The notes beneath the pieces are model-generated. The model did no database searches. It had not been told where the DNA came from and worked only from the letters and a program-made list of their open reading frames with translations. 64,000 nt of DNA from Williamsia limnetica (GTDB lineage Bacteria > Actinomycetota > Actinomycetes > Mycobacteriales > Mycobacteriaceae), in the NCBI RefSeq assembly GCF_003217475.1, contig NZ_QJSP01000016.1:1-64000 (forward strand). Direction: 5' to 3'. Shown here piece after piece: positions 1 through 7,759 of this stretch. Each line of letters begins with the position of its first letter. Position 1 is the stretch's first letter. The position numbers and the translations under genes are program-made.

Positions 1-27
1 GAACTCCTTCGGATAGGGCTTGGGCAT
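1..27 (-). CDS. IS3-family transposase OrfA, 5' end only (runs off window)
   Basis: Reading leftward from 27, the first codons give MPKPYPKEF, which I recognise as the usual N-terminus of actinobacterial IS3-family OrfA proteins. An AAAGGA ribosome binding site lies about 8 bases upstream. An in-frame ATG at 36 is possible but overlaps that site. Only nine residues are visible, so family placement rests on this signature. The insertion sequence presumably ends somewhere in 45-85; no inverted repeat could be confirmed because the other end is outside the window. Confidence 0.6.
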
Positions 28-122
28 GTCGAACATCCTTTCACCGTGAGATCAAATCTCACAGGTCAGATGTCAACCAAAGTGGGGGCAATCCCGATGA
101 GCCACAGGTAGAAGGCAAAGGC

Positions 123-395
123 ATGTCCACAAACAACAACACCCCCGACGACAGCTTCGGAAGGCCGACCGCCGAACTGATCGCCGCATCCATCCTGACA
201 CCACTGACCGTCCTCGCCATCGGCCTTTGGATGATGTCCACCGGCGGACCCCCGGGCAGCGGATCTAACACACTCACCTGGACAACCGGCGCAGCACTAC
301 TCCTCATCGACACCCTCGCCACCCTGGCCCTCCTCGGCATGGGCGCACTCGCCCTCGCAGCCAAAGTCCTCGGCCACCAACGCCCCACCCAGTAA
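123..395 (+). CDS. small two-helix membrane protein
   Basis: A 90-residue protein with two hydrophobic segments at about residues 18-38 and 53-82, separated by a Gly/Pro-rich loop, so it probably sits in the cytoplasmic membrane as a hairpin. An AGAAGG-type ribosome binding site precedes the ATG. It is followed 20 bases later by the 102-residue gene, probably in one operon. I do not recognise the family; no catalytic motif is visible. Confidence 0.65.
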   Translation: MSTNNNTPDDSFGRPTAELIAASILTPLTVLAIGLWMMSTGGPPGSGSNTLTWTTGAALLLIDTLATLALLGMGALALAAKVLGHQRPTQ

Positions 396-415
396 CGAAC
401 AAAGGACACCGCACC

Positions 416-724
416 ATGGAGAGCAACTCCACACTCAGCGACAGCGCAGACTGGTGGCTAGTCCTCTCTTCAAGAACAGAATTCGCCGACGGTACCCACG
501 GCCGCGAAATGCACTGCAAAGTGCTGCAATGGGAACGCCTCACAGACAATCACGGCCAACCAGCACTCACCGCCTGGCTCAACGCGCGACACCCCATCCG
601 CGCAGACCGACTCGAACAACACCGAGAAGCCGAAGGACTCTCCCGAGGCCCCTACGTCCGGCTGACCGCCGAAGACATCGAGACACTCCGCCAAGCCGGC
701 ACATGGCACACCATCGAACTCTAA
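416..724 (+). CDS. hypothetical protein, 102 aa
   Basis: Soluble, charged 102-residue protein with two Trp pairs or singles in the N-terminal third and no Cys. The ATG follows AAAGGAC. It forms a likely pair with the membrane protein just upstream, and a strong hairpin terminator lies about 100 bases downstream. Family not recognised. Its 3' flank is shared with that of the winged-helix gene ending at 8762 (the GAGCTxCCGCGACACCAAG segment), suggesting the two genes were brought in with related surrounding DNA. Confidence 0.6.
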   Translation: MESNSTLSDSADWWLVLSSRTEFADGTHGREMHCKVLQWERLTDNHGQPALTAWLNARHPIRADRLEQHREAEGLSRGPYVRLTAEDIETLRQAGTWHTIEL

Positions 725-822
725 ACACCAGAGCTACCGCGACACCAAGCCCTACCGCGACTTAGCGCAGCTCCCGCACAACCGGCTCCCAGCGTCGACG
801 ACCTGGAGCCACACACCAACCC

Positions 823-859
823 GAAGGCCGGCCACCCCACCAGGTGGCCGGCCTTCTTT
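823..859 (+). terminator. intrinsic terminator-like hairpin
   Basis: A 14-bp perfect stem GAAGGCCGGCCACC / GGTGGCCGGCCTTC with a 6-base loop, followed by TTTG. It ends the operon of the 102-residue gene. A degenerate copy of the same hairpin sits at 8853-8888 after the winged-helix gene. Confidence 0.7.
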
Positions 860-883
860 GTTGTCCGCTGACGCGGCCACGAC

Positions 884-1172
884 TGCCCGCTGCGCGGTCA
901 CCTACTCCGAGCGCCTACGGCGCACAGTGACACCGGCCTTCGGCCGGAACCCTTTTGTCCTTCTGGCCACTCGATTTTGACCGGCGTCGACCTCCACGCA
1001 AGACCCGGCTCCGCATTCGCTCCGGCCTGCCGGCTCGGAAACTTTTTCAACCCGTGCTTCGCAGAAAAACTTTCCGACCGAGTCTTGCGTTCCGGCCTCC
1101 TATGCCGGTCTGAATCGTGCTTGCCAGAAGGGCAAAAAAGTTGGCGGACACGACAACCCAGGGAGGCACGCC
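884..1172 (+). repeat. leader repeat family A, copy 1
   Basis: First of four related intergenic elements of about 300 bases. It starts with CCCGCTGCGCGGTCACC and contains the small hairpin GGTCAC...GTGAC. It carries distant inverted arms (TTTGTCCTTCTGGC at 954-967, GCCAGAAGGGCAAA at 1133-1146). It ends with AAAAAAGTTGGCGGACA and a ribosome binding site directly before the ATG of the next gene. No coding potential is convincing inside. Related copies start near 4699, 6192 and 8905. The mapped core may extend left to about 728, where sequence is shared with the flank of copy 4. Confidence 0.75.
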
Positions 1173-1355
1173 ATGTTCTATGACCCGTTCGTTGCGATGG
1201 AGCACGTCTACAACGAGATCAAAACCCCCACCGATCCGGCCTACGCCGACCTCGACTACGACACCAAGAGCGCTCTGCTCGACCTCGCGATCAGCAGCCC
1301 CGAGGCACAGAAGGTGGCCGAAACCAGGCTCGACCCCGCCGACTTCAACCTCTGA
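1173..1355 (+). CDS. hypothetical protein, 60 aa
   Basis: A 60-residue acidic, helical protein without Cys or membrane segment. The start is fixed by GGGAGG about 7 bases upstream of the ATG, which is itself the 3' end of leader repeat A1. The next gene begins 20 bases downstream, so the two are probably co-transcribed. Family not recognised. Confidence 0.6.
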   Translation: MFYDPFVAMEHVYNEIKTPTDPAYADLDYDTKSALLDLAISSPEAQKVAETRLDPADFNL

Positions 1356-1374
1356 GAAGCAAAGGAACCCACCG

Positions 1375-1758
1375 ATGAGCATCGCCAGCATTTACACCGA
1401 CATCGACGCCCTGACCGTCGCCGCCCCCAACCTCGCCGCCGTCCGCATGATCGCAACCCTGCGGGAGATCCCGTTCGAGCAGGCCCTGGTCGAGCAGGCC
1501 CGCGACTGGTGCACCGCCCTCGACGAAGCCATCGACCGGTCCGCGCAGGAAGCAGCCATCGCCATCGGTAACGCCGAAGGTGCCGCGATGACCGGTGCGC
1601 AGCGCGCGAAGTGGTACGCCGAAGCCCACGACCACCTGACCGAGGTCTACCGCCTCACCCAGATCAGGAATGTCGCCGCCCAGATGCTCGCCGACGCCGA
1701 CACCAACCGGCTCGATGGCCGACCCGTTCGCACCGTCGAACTCCCCGACCACCAGTAA
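1375..1758 (+). CDS. hypothetical protein, 127 aa
   Basis: Mostly alpha-helical 127-residue protein, Ala-rich, with a single Cys near residue 44. The ATG at 1375 follows AAAGGAA; longer readings of this frame start inside leader repeat A1 and lack a ribosome binding site, so I reject them. It ends before a hairpin that separates it from the ParB-like gene. Function unknown. Confidence 0.6.
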   Translation: MSIASIYTDIDALTVAAPNLAAVRMIATLREIPFEQALVEQARDWCTALDEAIDRSAQEAAIAIGNAEGAAMTGAQRAKWYAEAHDHLTEVYRLTQIRNVAAQMLADADTNRLDGRPVRTVELPDHQ

Positions 1759-1783
1759 CCACAAGGTTTCTGGCCCAAAAGAA

Positions 1784-1819
1784 AAGCAGCCGGGCCGACT
1801 GATACTCGGCCCGGTTGCT
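1784..1819 (+). terminator. hairpin between the 127-aa gene and the ParB-like gene
   Basis: AAGCAGCCGGGCCGA and TCGGCCCGGTTGCTT form a stem of about 15 bp with one mismatch and a short loop. There is only a weak T tract after it, so it may attenuate rather than fully terminate transcription into the ParB-like gene. Confidence 0.55.
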
Positions 1820-1845
1820 TCTCACCCACAGTAGGAGAAAACACC

Positions 1846-3525
1846 ATGACAAACAACACCGCTACCGCCACCACTGTCGCGCAGACCGGCGAGTTCGTCG
1901 CCGCCGACCCGAACACCCTCGTCATCGATGACAACGTACGCACCGACGCCACCCTCGACAAGGCATTCGCGGCCTCCATCGCCGCCAGAGGCGTCCTGCT
2001 GCCGGTCCTGGCCACCCGCGACGACGACGGCACCCTGCGGGTGCGAGACGGACAACTGCGCACGCTGGCCGCTCGTGAGGCCGAGCTGGCGACCATCCCG
2101 GTCTACGTGATCAGTTCGGCGGCTGCCGATGACGCCGCGACCATCGAGCGGATCAGCGACCAGCTCCAAACCAACGAGCACCGCACGCAGCTCAACAACA
2201 CCGACCGGGCGACGGCAATGCAGCAGTTGCTCGACCTGGGACTGTCGAGGACCAAGATCGCCAAGACCACCCACACGTCGAAAAAGACGGTGGACGCGGC
2301 CCTGGCCATCGCCGGATCCGATACTGCGATGGCAGCGGTCAACGACCTGCTGACCCTGGACCAGGGCGCGATCATCGCCGGATTCGAAGCAGACCAGGAC
2401 ACTGACGCCGTCACCGAGCTTCTCGACGCCGCCGCGCAGGGCCGGTTCGACCACAAGCACGCCGAGCTGCTCGAAACCGCCGCCGACCGCGCAGCTCTGC
2501 GCGAGGGGATGGCGCACTGGCGGAACGAGGGCTTTCACGTCAGCGCCGTACGCCCCCAATACCGCAGCGCCTGGACCGAATTGAGCGAGTTGGTCCACGC
2601 TGAGACCGGCGAGCGGGTGAGCGATGAGCAGTTCGAGGACCTCACCTCTGAGCACGTGATGGCGTTCGTGGAGACCGACTGCGACGAAATCTACGTCAAC
2701 GCCGCCGGTGAGCAGGTCGCTGCGTCCTCGATCGATTGGAGCGTGCAGGACGCAGACCCCGACGTCGCCGCGACTGAGGGAATGGCTGACCCGCGCACCC
2801 TCACCGAAGGCGAGGAGTGGAACCACTACGTCACCTGGTACCACAACGATCCGGCCCGCGACGGCCTGGAAACACTCAGCGAGTACCGCAAGCGCAGCCG
2901 GGCAGCGGCAGCCGATGCCGACCTACCCGGTACTGCCCCCGCTGGTGACGCCGAGGTGCAGGACGACGGCGAAAGCCCCGACGACCGGGCCGACCGGCTC
3001 GCACGCGAGCGCGCCGAGCGTGAACGACTGCAAGCCGAGGCCGAGAAGCGCGAACGCCGCAAGGTCCTCACACTCAACAAGTTGGGTGTGGCGGCACAGA
3101 ACGTGCGCCGCGAGAAGCTGACCGAGGCATTCGCCCGCAAGACCCTGCCCAAGGGCAAAGCTGCTGTGGTCGCGGCGTTCCTGGCAACGACGGTGTGGCG
3201 CAACGCCGATCTGTACAACGCCGCCCGCCAGGACGCCGACGCCAAGAAGATCGCCGCCGAGCTGCTCGGTGCCGATCCCCTCGACGCGCTCGACGGTGCC
3301 GCCGCCGAACGGGCCCAGCTGATCGCGCTCGCGATCACCTGCGCCGCGCACGAGGCCAACCTGCCCAAAGATGCCTGGCGCGGAGGCCACGCGTACCTGC
3401 GCACCGTCGGAGACGCCCGCACCCGATACCTGCGGTTCCTGACCGAGACGTTCGGCTACGCGCTCTCTGACATCGAAAAAGTCGTCACCGGCGACATCAC
3501 GACCGACGACATCGACATCAGCTGA
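1846..3525 (+). CDS. ParB/RepB/Spo0J-domain protein, 559 aa
   Basis: DNA-binding protein of the ParB superfamily. Residues about 18-85 match a ParB N-terminal domain, but the usual GxRRxxA box is replaced by GQLRTLAA. About 115-165 looks like a helix-turn-helix (SRTKIAKTTHTSKKTVDAA). About 370-420 is a highly charged coiled coil rich in Glu and Arg, followed by a helical C-terminus. At 559 residues it is much longer than chromosomal ParB. No ParA gene is adjacent; the plasmid's parA lies at 59.9 kb with its own partner. This protein is therefore more likely an accessory ParB-like regulator or nuclease than the segregation ParB. The start is supported by TAGGAGA upstream. Confidence 0.75.
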   Translation: MTNNTATATTVAQTGEFVAADPNTLVIDDNVRTDATLDKAFAASIAARGVLLPVLATRDDDGTLRVRDGQLRTLAAREAELATIPVYVISSAAADDAATIERISDQLQTNEHRTQLNNTDRATAMQQLLDLGLSRTKIAKTTHTSKKTVDAALAIAGSDTAMAAVNDLLTLDQGAIIAGFEADQDTDAVTELLDAAAQGRFDHKHAELLETAADRAALREGMAHWRNEGFHVSAVRPQYRSAWTELSELVHAETGERVSDEQFEDLTSEHVMAFVETDCDEIYVNAAGEQVAASSIDWSVQDADPDVAATEGMADPRTLTEGEEWNHYVTWYHNDPARDGLETLSEYRKRSRAAAADADLPGTAPAGDAEVQDDGESPDDRADRLARERAERERLQAEAEKRERRKVLTLNKLGVAAQNVRREKLTEAFARKTLPKGKAAVVAAFLATTVWRNADLYNAARQDADAKKIAAELLGADPLDALDGAAAERAQLIALAITCAAHEANLPKDAWRGGHAYLRTVGDARTRYLRFLTETFGYALSDIEKVVTGDITTDDIDIS

Positions 3526-3532
3526 CCAACAA

Positions 3533-3571
3533 CCGTGCGGGGCAGATCGCACCACGATCTGCCCCGCACGG
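3533..3571 (+). terminator. strong intrinsic hairpin after the ParB-like gene
   Basis: A perfect 15-bp stem, CCGTGCGGGGCAGAT and ATCTGCCCCGCACGG, with a 9-base loop, located 8 bases past the stop codon. It lacks a T run, as is common in high-GC actinobacteria. The 210 bases that follow, up to about 3784, hold no gene I can support. Confidence 0.7.
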
Positions 3572-3784
3572 CAGCGGCCCTGTCGGCGCCCGCTGCTATC
3601 GTCAACGCCGAGCCTGGCCAGCAGTCCCCCCGGACCAATCCCCCCGATTGAAGCTGGCCAGGCTCCTCTATTTCCCGGCCGCGATCGGGCGGTGCCCCGG
3701 CTCGGTTCTGAACCGGCAGCACCTAAGCCGGGGCCAACGCTCCCAGGCACCCGACCTGCTGGTGGGCTACCCGGCGACGTTCCC

Positions 3785-4076
3785 GGTCACACCGGGTGTC
3801 GGACCTGCGGCCCGAGCTTCGCTGCTGTGGTCACCATAGGGGGCGCGCGCCTTTTCAGTGTCGCTGGCCGGGGGCCCGACCAGTCAACCCACGCCCCTGC
3901 GGTGTCGCCCGTTCTCCGCTGCGCTACGCCCGTGCGCTCCAACGATTTTCATCCCGCACTCGCTGCGCTCGCATGAAATTCGTCTCTGGCCGCCGGGACT
4001 CTTCGGGGTTGACAGCCCACCCCGGCCAGCGCGAACGCAAGGCGTCAAGCGCCACCAACCACGAAGGGCTCACCTC
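3785..4076 (+). repeat. leader repeat family B, copy 1
   Basis: Intergenic element sharing long stretches with 11158-11457: CTGCGGCCCGAGCTTCGCT, GTGGTCACC, GGGGGCCCGA, TCAACCCACGC, TTCTCCGCTGCGCT, CATCCCGCACTCGCTGCGCT and GGGGTTGAC. It ends at the start codon of a small gene, as family A does, but lacks the inverted arms of family A. Several plus-strand open frames cross it; they are repeat-driven and have no ribosome binding sites. Confidence 0.7.
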
Positions 4077-4292
4077 ATGACCATCTCCTAGATCCTCGAA
4101 GACACCCGGCAGTCCATCCATCAGGCCGTCGCCGCCGAGAACGGCACCGACCGGCAACGATCAGCTGCCCACCATGCCCAGAGCCTGGCCAACACCATCC
4201 TCACCGACCCCGCTGCCACAGGCCGGGACCTGGGCAGGGCCCGGTACTACCTCGAGGAAGCCATCGGCATCCAAACCCTCACGACCGACTAA
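4077..4292 (+). pseudogene. small gene with in-frame stop at codon 5
   Basis: The ATG at 4077 opens a 72-codon frame that has TAG as codon 5 (4089-4091) and otherwise stays open to TAA at 4290-4292. The downstream part reads as a normal helical protein (ILEDTRQSIHQAV..., ending GIQTLTTD) with typical high-GC codon use. A hairpin terminator follows, as for intact neighbours. Possible readings are a recent nonsense mutation, internal initiation, or stop readthrough. It is preceded by leader repeat B1. Confidence 0.6.
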
Positions 4293-4301
4293 CCCGGTCG
4301 G

Positions 4302-4333
4302 GGCCGGCGGGTCACCACCACGACCCGCCGGCC
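4302..4333 (+). terminator. intrinsic hairpin
   Basis: A perfect 12-bp stem GGCCGGCGGGTC / GACCCGCCGGCC with an 8-base loop, just after the TAA of the broken small gene, followed by TTC. Confidence 0.65.
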
Positions 4334-4399
4334 TTCACCGCCGCCGCACACCCCGCCTATCCGGGCGGGGCGCCAATCACCAGAGCGAAAGGCTCACAC

Positions 4400-4609
4400 A
4401 TGAACGTCTACACCACGATCGCCGGAATCCAGTACGGGCCGCTGGCCATTACCCAGGCCAGCTTGGTCCACCGCGTCGGATTGATCCGAGTCGAGATGGC
4501 CGACGGATCAACACCCACCGCCCAGACCCACCTCAGTCCCACCACCACCCAGACCGTCGAGCTGTTCCCCCGGACCATCGGCTACTGGTCCCTACAGGTA
4601 GCGCCGTAA
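4400..4609 (+). CDS. hypothetical protein, 69 aa
   Basis: A 69-residue protein with alternating hydrophobic residues suggesting a small beta-rich fold (repeated Val/Ile/Leu with Thr). GAAAGG lies 8 bases before the ATG. It has its own terminator directly downstream and so is probably monocistronic. No recognised family. Confidence 0.55.
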   Translation: MNVYTTIAGIQYGPLAITQASLVHRVGLIRVEMADGSTPTAQTHLSPTTTQTVELFPRTIGYWSLQVAP

Positions 4610-4631
4610 GGCCCCCGGGCACCGACAGCCT

Positions 4632-4658
4632 GGCCCACCCCCACCGGGGTGGGCCTTT
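4632..4658 (+). terminator. intrinsic terminator
   Basis: Stem GGCCCACCCC / GGGGTGGGCC with a very short loop, followed by TTTGT. It closes the 69-residue gene. Confidence 0.7.
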
Positions 4659-4698
4659 GTCGTGCGCTGACACGCGCATCGGCGGCGAGGGAGCTGTG

Positions 4699-5001
4699 TG
4701 CCCGCTGCGCGGTCACCTACTCGGAGCGCCTACGGCGCACTGTGACCCGGCCCTGGCGGGCCGGGATCTCATTTGCCCTTCTGGCCTTCCGATCATGACC
4801 GGTTCGTCCGCCGCTTCGGACTGCTGACCTGCGGCCCTAACGGGTCGGACACTTCTTCACCCGCACTCGCTGCGCTCGCAGAAAAACTGTCCGATCACCA
4901 GCCACTCCGCTCTGTCCTCGGCCGGCCCAATCGTGCGTGCCAGAAGGGCAAAAAAGTGGGCGGACACCAGGTCTGCCGCACCCATGCAGTGGAGGTCACC
5001 A
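4699..5001 (+). repeat. leader repeat family A, copy 2
   Basis: Best-preserved copy for seeing the structure. It starts with CCCGCTGCGCGGTCACCTAC and the hairpin GGTCAC...GTGACC. Next comes CCGGCCC/GGGCCGG, then the left arm TTTGCCCTTCTGGC at 4772-4785. The middle holds GTCCG...CGGAC, GTCGGACA...TGTCCGA and CTCGCTGCGCTCG. The right arm GCCAGAAGGGCAAA is at 4939-4952. AAAAGTGGGCGGACACCAGG and GGAGG then lead straight into the next ATG. Confidence 0.8.
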
Positions 5002-5436
5002 ATGGACATCAACGACGTAGCCAACCAAATCAACCCACGCCGCGCGCAGCTGGCCCTCGCGCAGATCATGGCGGCACTCGGAGCCTACGAGAATTGGTCG
5101 CCTGCGCACCTGGAGTGGATCGCCGACCACGCCACAATGGCATGGACCGGAACCGGTCTACCTTCCATCGCCGACCAGGACGGCGACGCGGTCGAGTTCT
5201 GGAAAGGTGTCGTCGACTCCACCGCGATGGCCGCGCCAGTCGACCCATTGGCGCGGTGGGCCGAGATGTTCAATGACCCGGAGCTCGCAGGCGAGATCGC
5301 CGCAGCGCTCAACTGGATCCAGGCTTACGCGACCGCGGCCGCGCTACGCGCCGCTGGGAACCCGCAGGCCGCTGAGACGTTCCTGGCGGCCCACAGGGCC
5401 CGCGCCACCATCGACGGCGAAACGCACCAGTCCTGA
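5002..5436 (+). CDS. hypothetical protein, 144 aa
   Basis: Helical 144-residue soluble protein, Ala/Trp-rich, Cys-free. The ATG at 5002 follows GGAGG supplied by leader repeat A2; an upstream in-frame ATG at 4984 overlaps that site and is less likely. Family not recognised. It sits in the array of small accessory genes and is followed 88 bases later by a frameshifted Cys-rich gene. Confidence 0.6.
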   Translation: MDINDVANQINPRRAQLALAQIMAALGAYENWSPAHLEWIADHATMAWTGTGLPSIADQDGDAVEFWKGVVDSTAMAAPVDPLARWAEMFNDPELAGEIAAALNWIQAYATAAALRAAGNPQAAETFLAAHRARATIDGETHQS

Positions 5437-5524
5437 CACGACCCCAGGCCCGTGCGGTGGGGTGCCCCCAGTGTCGGGGACACCCACCGCCCGTAGCCAT
5501 CCTCCGCGCGGAAATGAGAACTAG

Positions 5525-5870
5525 ATGACGGCTCCACCAGAGCTGTTCGCCCGCTGCGTCCTTCCCGGATGCACTCGCCCTGCCGACGAGCAGGGCCATC
5601 CCTGTCCCGACTGCGCCCGCGCATTCACCGGGTACCTGCACCCCGCCGCCGCACCGCCGCTGACCGAAGCCGAGCAACACGACCGCGACGAGCACATCCG
5701 AGCAGCGCAGCGCGGCCCACCGCACCGTCGCCGCCGCAGCGGCGGCCGCCGACGCCACCGGCGAGGCGTTGACCAAGCCGAACCAACGGTGCTGGCTCTG
5801 CGACGAACGCCGCACCTGCACCCGCATCAGCGGGCAATGGGAATGCCGACAGTGCCAGAGCGTCACCTGA
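5525..5870 (+). pseudogene. Cys-rich zinc-ribbon-like protein, frameshifted
   Basis: The frame from ATG 5525 gives CVLPGCTRPADEQGHPCPDC, a plausible four-Cys zinc ribbon, then helical sequence to about 5715. After that it degenerates into Arg/His repeats typical of a wrong frame. In the frame shifted by one base, the text becomes sensible (AAHRTVAAAAAAADATGEAL) and ends with CWLC and CRQC pairs before TGA at 5868. The intact ancestor would be about 115 residues with two metal-binding ends. One extra base near 5700-5715 (mutation, sequencing error or programmed shift) explains this. Confidence 0.6.
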
Positions 5871-5922
5871 GCTGCGCCCCCGATCACCACCCGACAACCT
5901 CTACCAAGGAGACCCGATCCCG

Positions 5923-6249
5923 ATGAGCTACGCCCACTCCCCCGCCCTCGCGACACTGACCACCCCGGACACCACCGCCACGATCGTCGCCGCCAGCGGC
6001 GACACCGTCGTTCTCTGGTGGACAGACAACGCCGCCAACGAATGGTCCGAAACCCACACCGACCTCGCGACCGCACTGGCGCGGCTGGCGGTGCTGCAGC
6101 ACTGCATCACCCACACCGAAGGCTTCGCCCACACCGATCCGCACGACTTCGCCAGCGCCGCCGCACCATTCCTGGACCGCAGCACCACCATGCCCGCTGC
6201 GCGGTCACCTACATGGAGCGCCTGGCGGCGCGCAGTGACCCGGCCCTAG
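5923..6249 (+). CDS. hypothetical protein with repeat-derived C-terminus, 108 aa
   Basis: Residues 1-90 look like a genuine Thr/Ala-rich small protein (SGDTVVLWWTDNAANEW, then two helices). From about residue 91 on, the codons lie inside leader repeat A3, whose conserved start CCCGCTGCGCGGTCACC begins at 6193. The last 18 or so residues are therefore encoded by the repeat and the original 3' end has probably been lost. The ATG at 5923 lies downstream of AAGGAGA. Confidence 0.55.
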   Translation: MSYAHSPALATLTTPDTTATIVAASGDTVVLWWTDNAANEWSETHTDLATALARLAVLQHCITHTEGFAHTDPHDFASAAAPFLDRSTTMPAARSPTWSAWRRAVTRP

Positions 6250-6499
6250 CGGGCCGGGAACGCTTGTTTTGTCCCTTCTGGCCTTCCGATCATGAACGGT
6301 TCGTCCGCCGCTTCGGACTGCTGACCTATGGCCCCTGCGGGGTCGAAAACTTTTTCCACCCGCACTCGCTGCGCTCGCTGAAAAACTGTTCGATCACCAG
6401 CCACTCCGCTCTGTCCTCTGCCGTTCAGTCTCTCCTTTGCCAGAAGGGCAAAAAAGTTGGCGGACACCGGGTCTGCCGCAGTGAGACCGGGAGGTCACC
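6192..6499 (+). repeat. leader repeat family A, copy 3
   Basis: Same order of blocks as copy 2 (GCGCGGTCACC, CGGCCCTAGCGGGCCGGG, left arm near 6268-6283, TCGTCCGCCGCTTCGGAC, CGCACTCGCTGCGCTCGCT, right arm GCCAGAAGGGCAAA at 6439-6452). It ends with GGGAGGTCACC directly before the 222-residue gene. Its 5' part overlaps the end of the preceding coding frame. Confidence 0.8.
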
Positions 6500-7168
6500 A
6501 TGGCTAAAGGCAAAGCGAATACGCCCACCACCGAAGCGCGCCGCGTTGACAGCAGCCGCCCCGGGCACACCCCCACCCCGCTACCCCTGCGGACCAACGG
6601 CGTCGTCAGCAACGTCAACATCACCGTCTGCGGAGAGCAGCACGGCCGCATCACCACCATTGCCCCAGGCACCGGGACCCCGGTCCTGCAAATCGAGTTC
6701 ACCGGCATCACGATGCAGTTCACCAACTGCGAGCAAGTGCAACTGACACTCGGACTGTTCGCCATCGCCCGTCAGGCCCGGATGGGCATGGCCCGGATGC
6801 ACCAGCTCCCCGGCATCATGAGCGAGAACAACGTGGGAGTGCAGACCACGATGATGTGGACCCGGCCGCCGAACGGAGCCGCACACCGCGACCAGTTCAC
6901 CCACCCCGTCACCCGCAAAGTGTCCCCCTACGTCACCCTGCGGATGCCGCCGCTGACGTTCGCCCTGATGGACACCACCGCCATCGAAACCATGCTCGCC
7001 ACCATGAAAAAGGCCCACAAGCTGGCCATTGCCCTGTTCGACGACGGCGACACCTACGCCAAGAACTCAGCCGCCGACAGCTGGCGACCCCGCGCTCAAC
7101 ACCGCTTCAAGATCACCGGCACCGGCTGGATCACCAACGGCCCCACCCCCGGCAACGGCAACCGCTAA
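6500..7168 (+). CDS. hypothetical protein, 222 aa
   Basis: A 222-residue soluble protein. Residues 1-35 are polar and probably disordered; about 36-90 look beta-rich (VSNVNITVCGEQHG, then TPVLQIEFTGITMQF); the middle is Met-rich. Two Cys residues, no membrane segment. The start is set by GGGAGG 7 bases upstream at the end of leader repeat A3. It is the largest repeat-led cargo gene. Family not recognised. Two hairpins follow. Confidence 0.65.
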   Translation: MAKGKANTPTTEARRVDSSRPGHTPTPLPLRTNGVVSNVNITVCGEQHGRITTIAPGTGTPVLQIEFTGITMQFTNCEQVQLTLGLFAIARQARMGMARMHQLPGIMSENNVGVQTTMMWTRPPNGAAHRDQFTHPVTRKVSPYVTLRMPPLTFALMDTTAIETMLATMKKAHKLAIALFDDGDTYAKNSAADSWRPRAQHRFKITGTGWITNGPTPGNGNR

Positions 7169-7178
7169 CTCCCGGTAT

Positions 7179-7255
7179 CCCCAGACCCGAAGTTATCCAC
7201 ACAAAACAGGTCTGGGGACCCCATATGCCGCGCGGCCCGAGGGGTCGCGCGGCAT
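7179..7255 (+). terminator. two consecutive hairpins, first with a DnaA-box-like loop
   Basis: Stem 1 is CCCCAGACC (7179-7187) with GGTCTGGGG (7209-7217); its loop contains TTATCCACA (7193-7201), a perfect DnaA-box consensus. Stem 2 is ATGCCGCGCG (7225-7234) with CGCGCGGCAT (7246-7255). Position after the 222-residue gene suggests termination; the DnaA box may be chance. Confidence 0.55.
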
Positions 7256-7298
7256 CCTTGTCACCACCGGAACCACTCACCGACAAGGACACCCCACC

Positions 7299-7613
7299 AT
7301 GATCTGCTGGAGCATCACCGCCTACACCGCAAGCAAACCCGACGACGTCCTCATCGACGCCAACGCCGCCACCACCTACACCGACGCCCACCGCGCCGCC
7401 GGCGATGCGGCACTCGCTGCGCTCGACCACATCGCCGGCGAACAACCCCACGCCGTCCCCTTCCTCACCATCAGCATCGACGACCAACCGCTCCTGCTGG
7501 CCTGCGCCAGCAAAGACGAACACGGCACCGTCGACCACGCCTCACTCAAGGCCGCCGCCGCCCACGTCCGCGACACCGGACAGGCATACGCACCCACCAC
7601 CACGCCCTGGTGA
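7299..7613 (+). CDS. hypothetical protein, 104 aa
   Basis: A 104-residue protein with a beta-alpha pattern (MICWSITAYTAS..., then a long Ala-rich helix, then FLTISIDDQPLLLACAS). The ATG at 7299 is preceded by AAGGACACC; longer readings of the frame run backwards into the 222-residue gene and are rejected. No family recognised. Confidence 0.55.
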   Translation: MICWSITAYTASKPDDVLIDANAATTYTDAHRAAGDAALAALDHIAGEQPHAVPFLTISIDDQPLLLACASKDEHGTVDHASLKAAAAHVRDTGQAYAPTTTPW

Positions 7614-7759
7614 CTTACACCGCAGTGCCCACACCGCGCGGGCCGGGCTTTGTCATGTCGGCGCGACTGGCGTCTGCTCGCCGGGAGACTTCCACCAGCT
7701 GGTTCCAGGCGAAGACGCTTCGCAACCGACGCTGGGCCTTCGGCCCGCGATCGGTGCCC

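Noticed and set aside
3692-4091. Overlapping plus-strand frames inside leader repeat B1
   Set aside because: They follow the repeat and not gene borders, lack ribosome binding sites, and equivalent frames in copy B2 are not conserved as protein.
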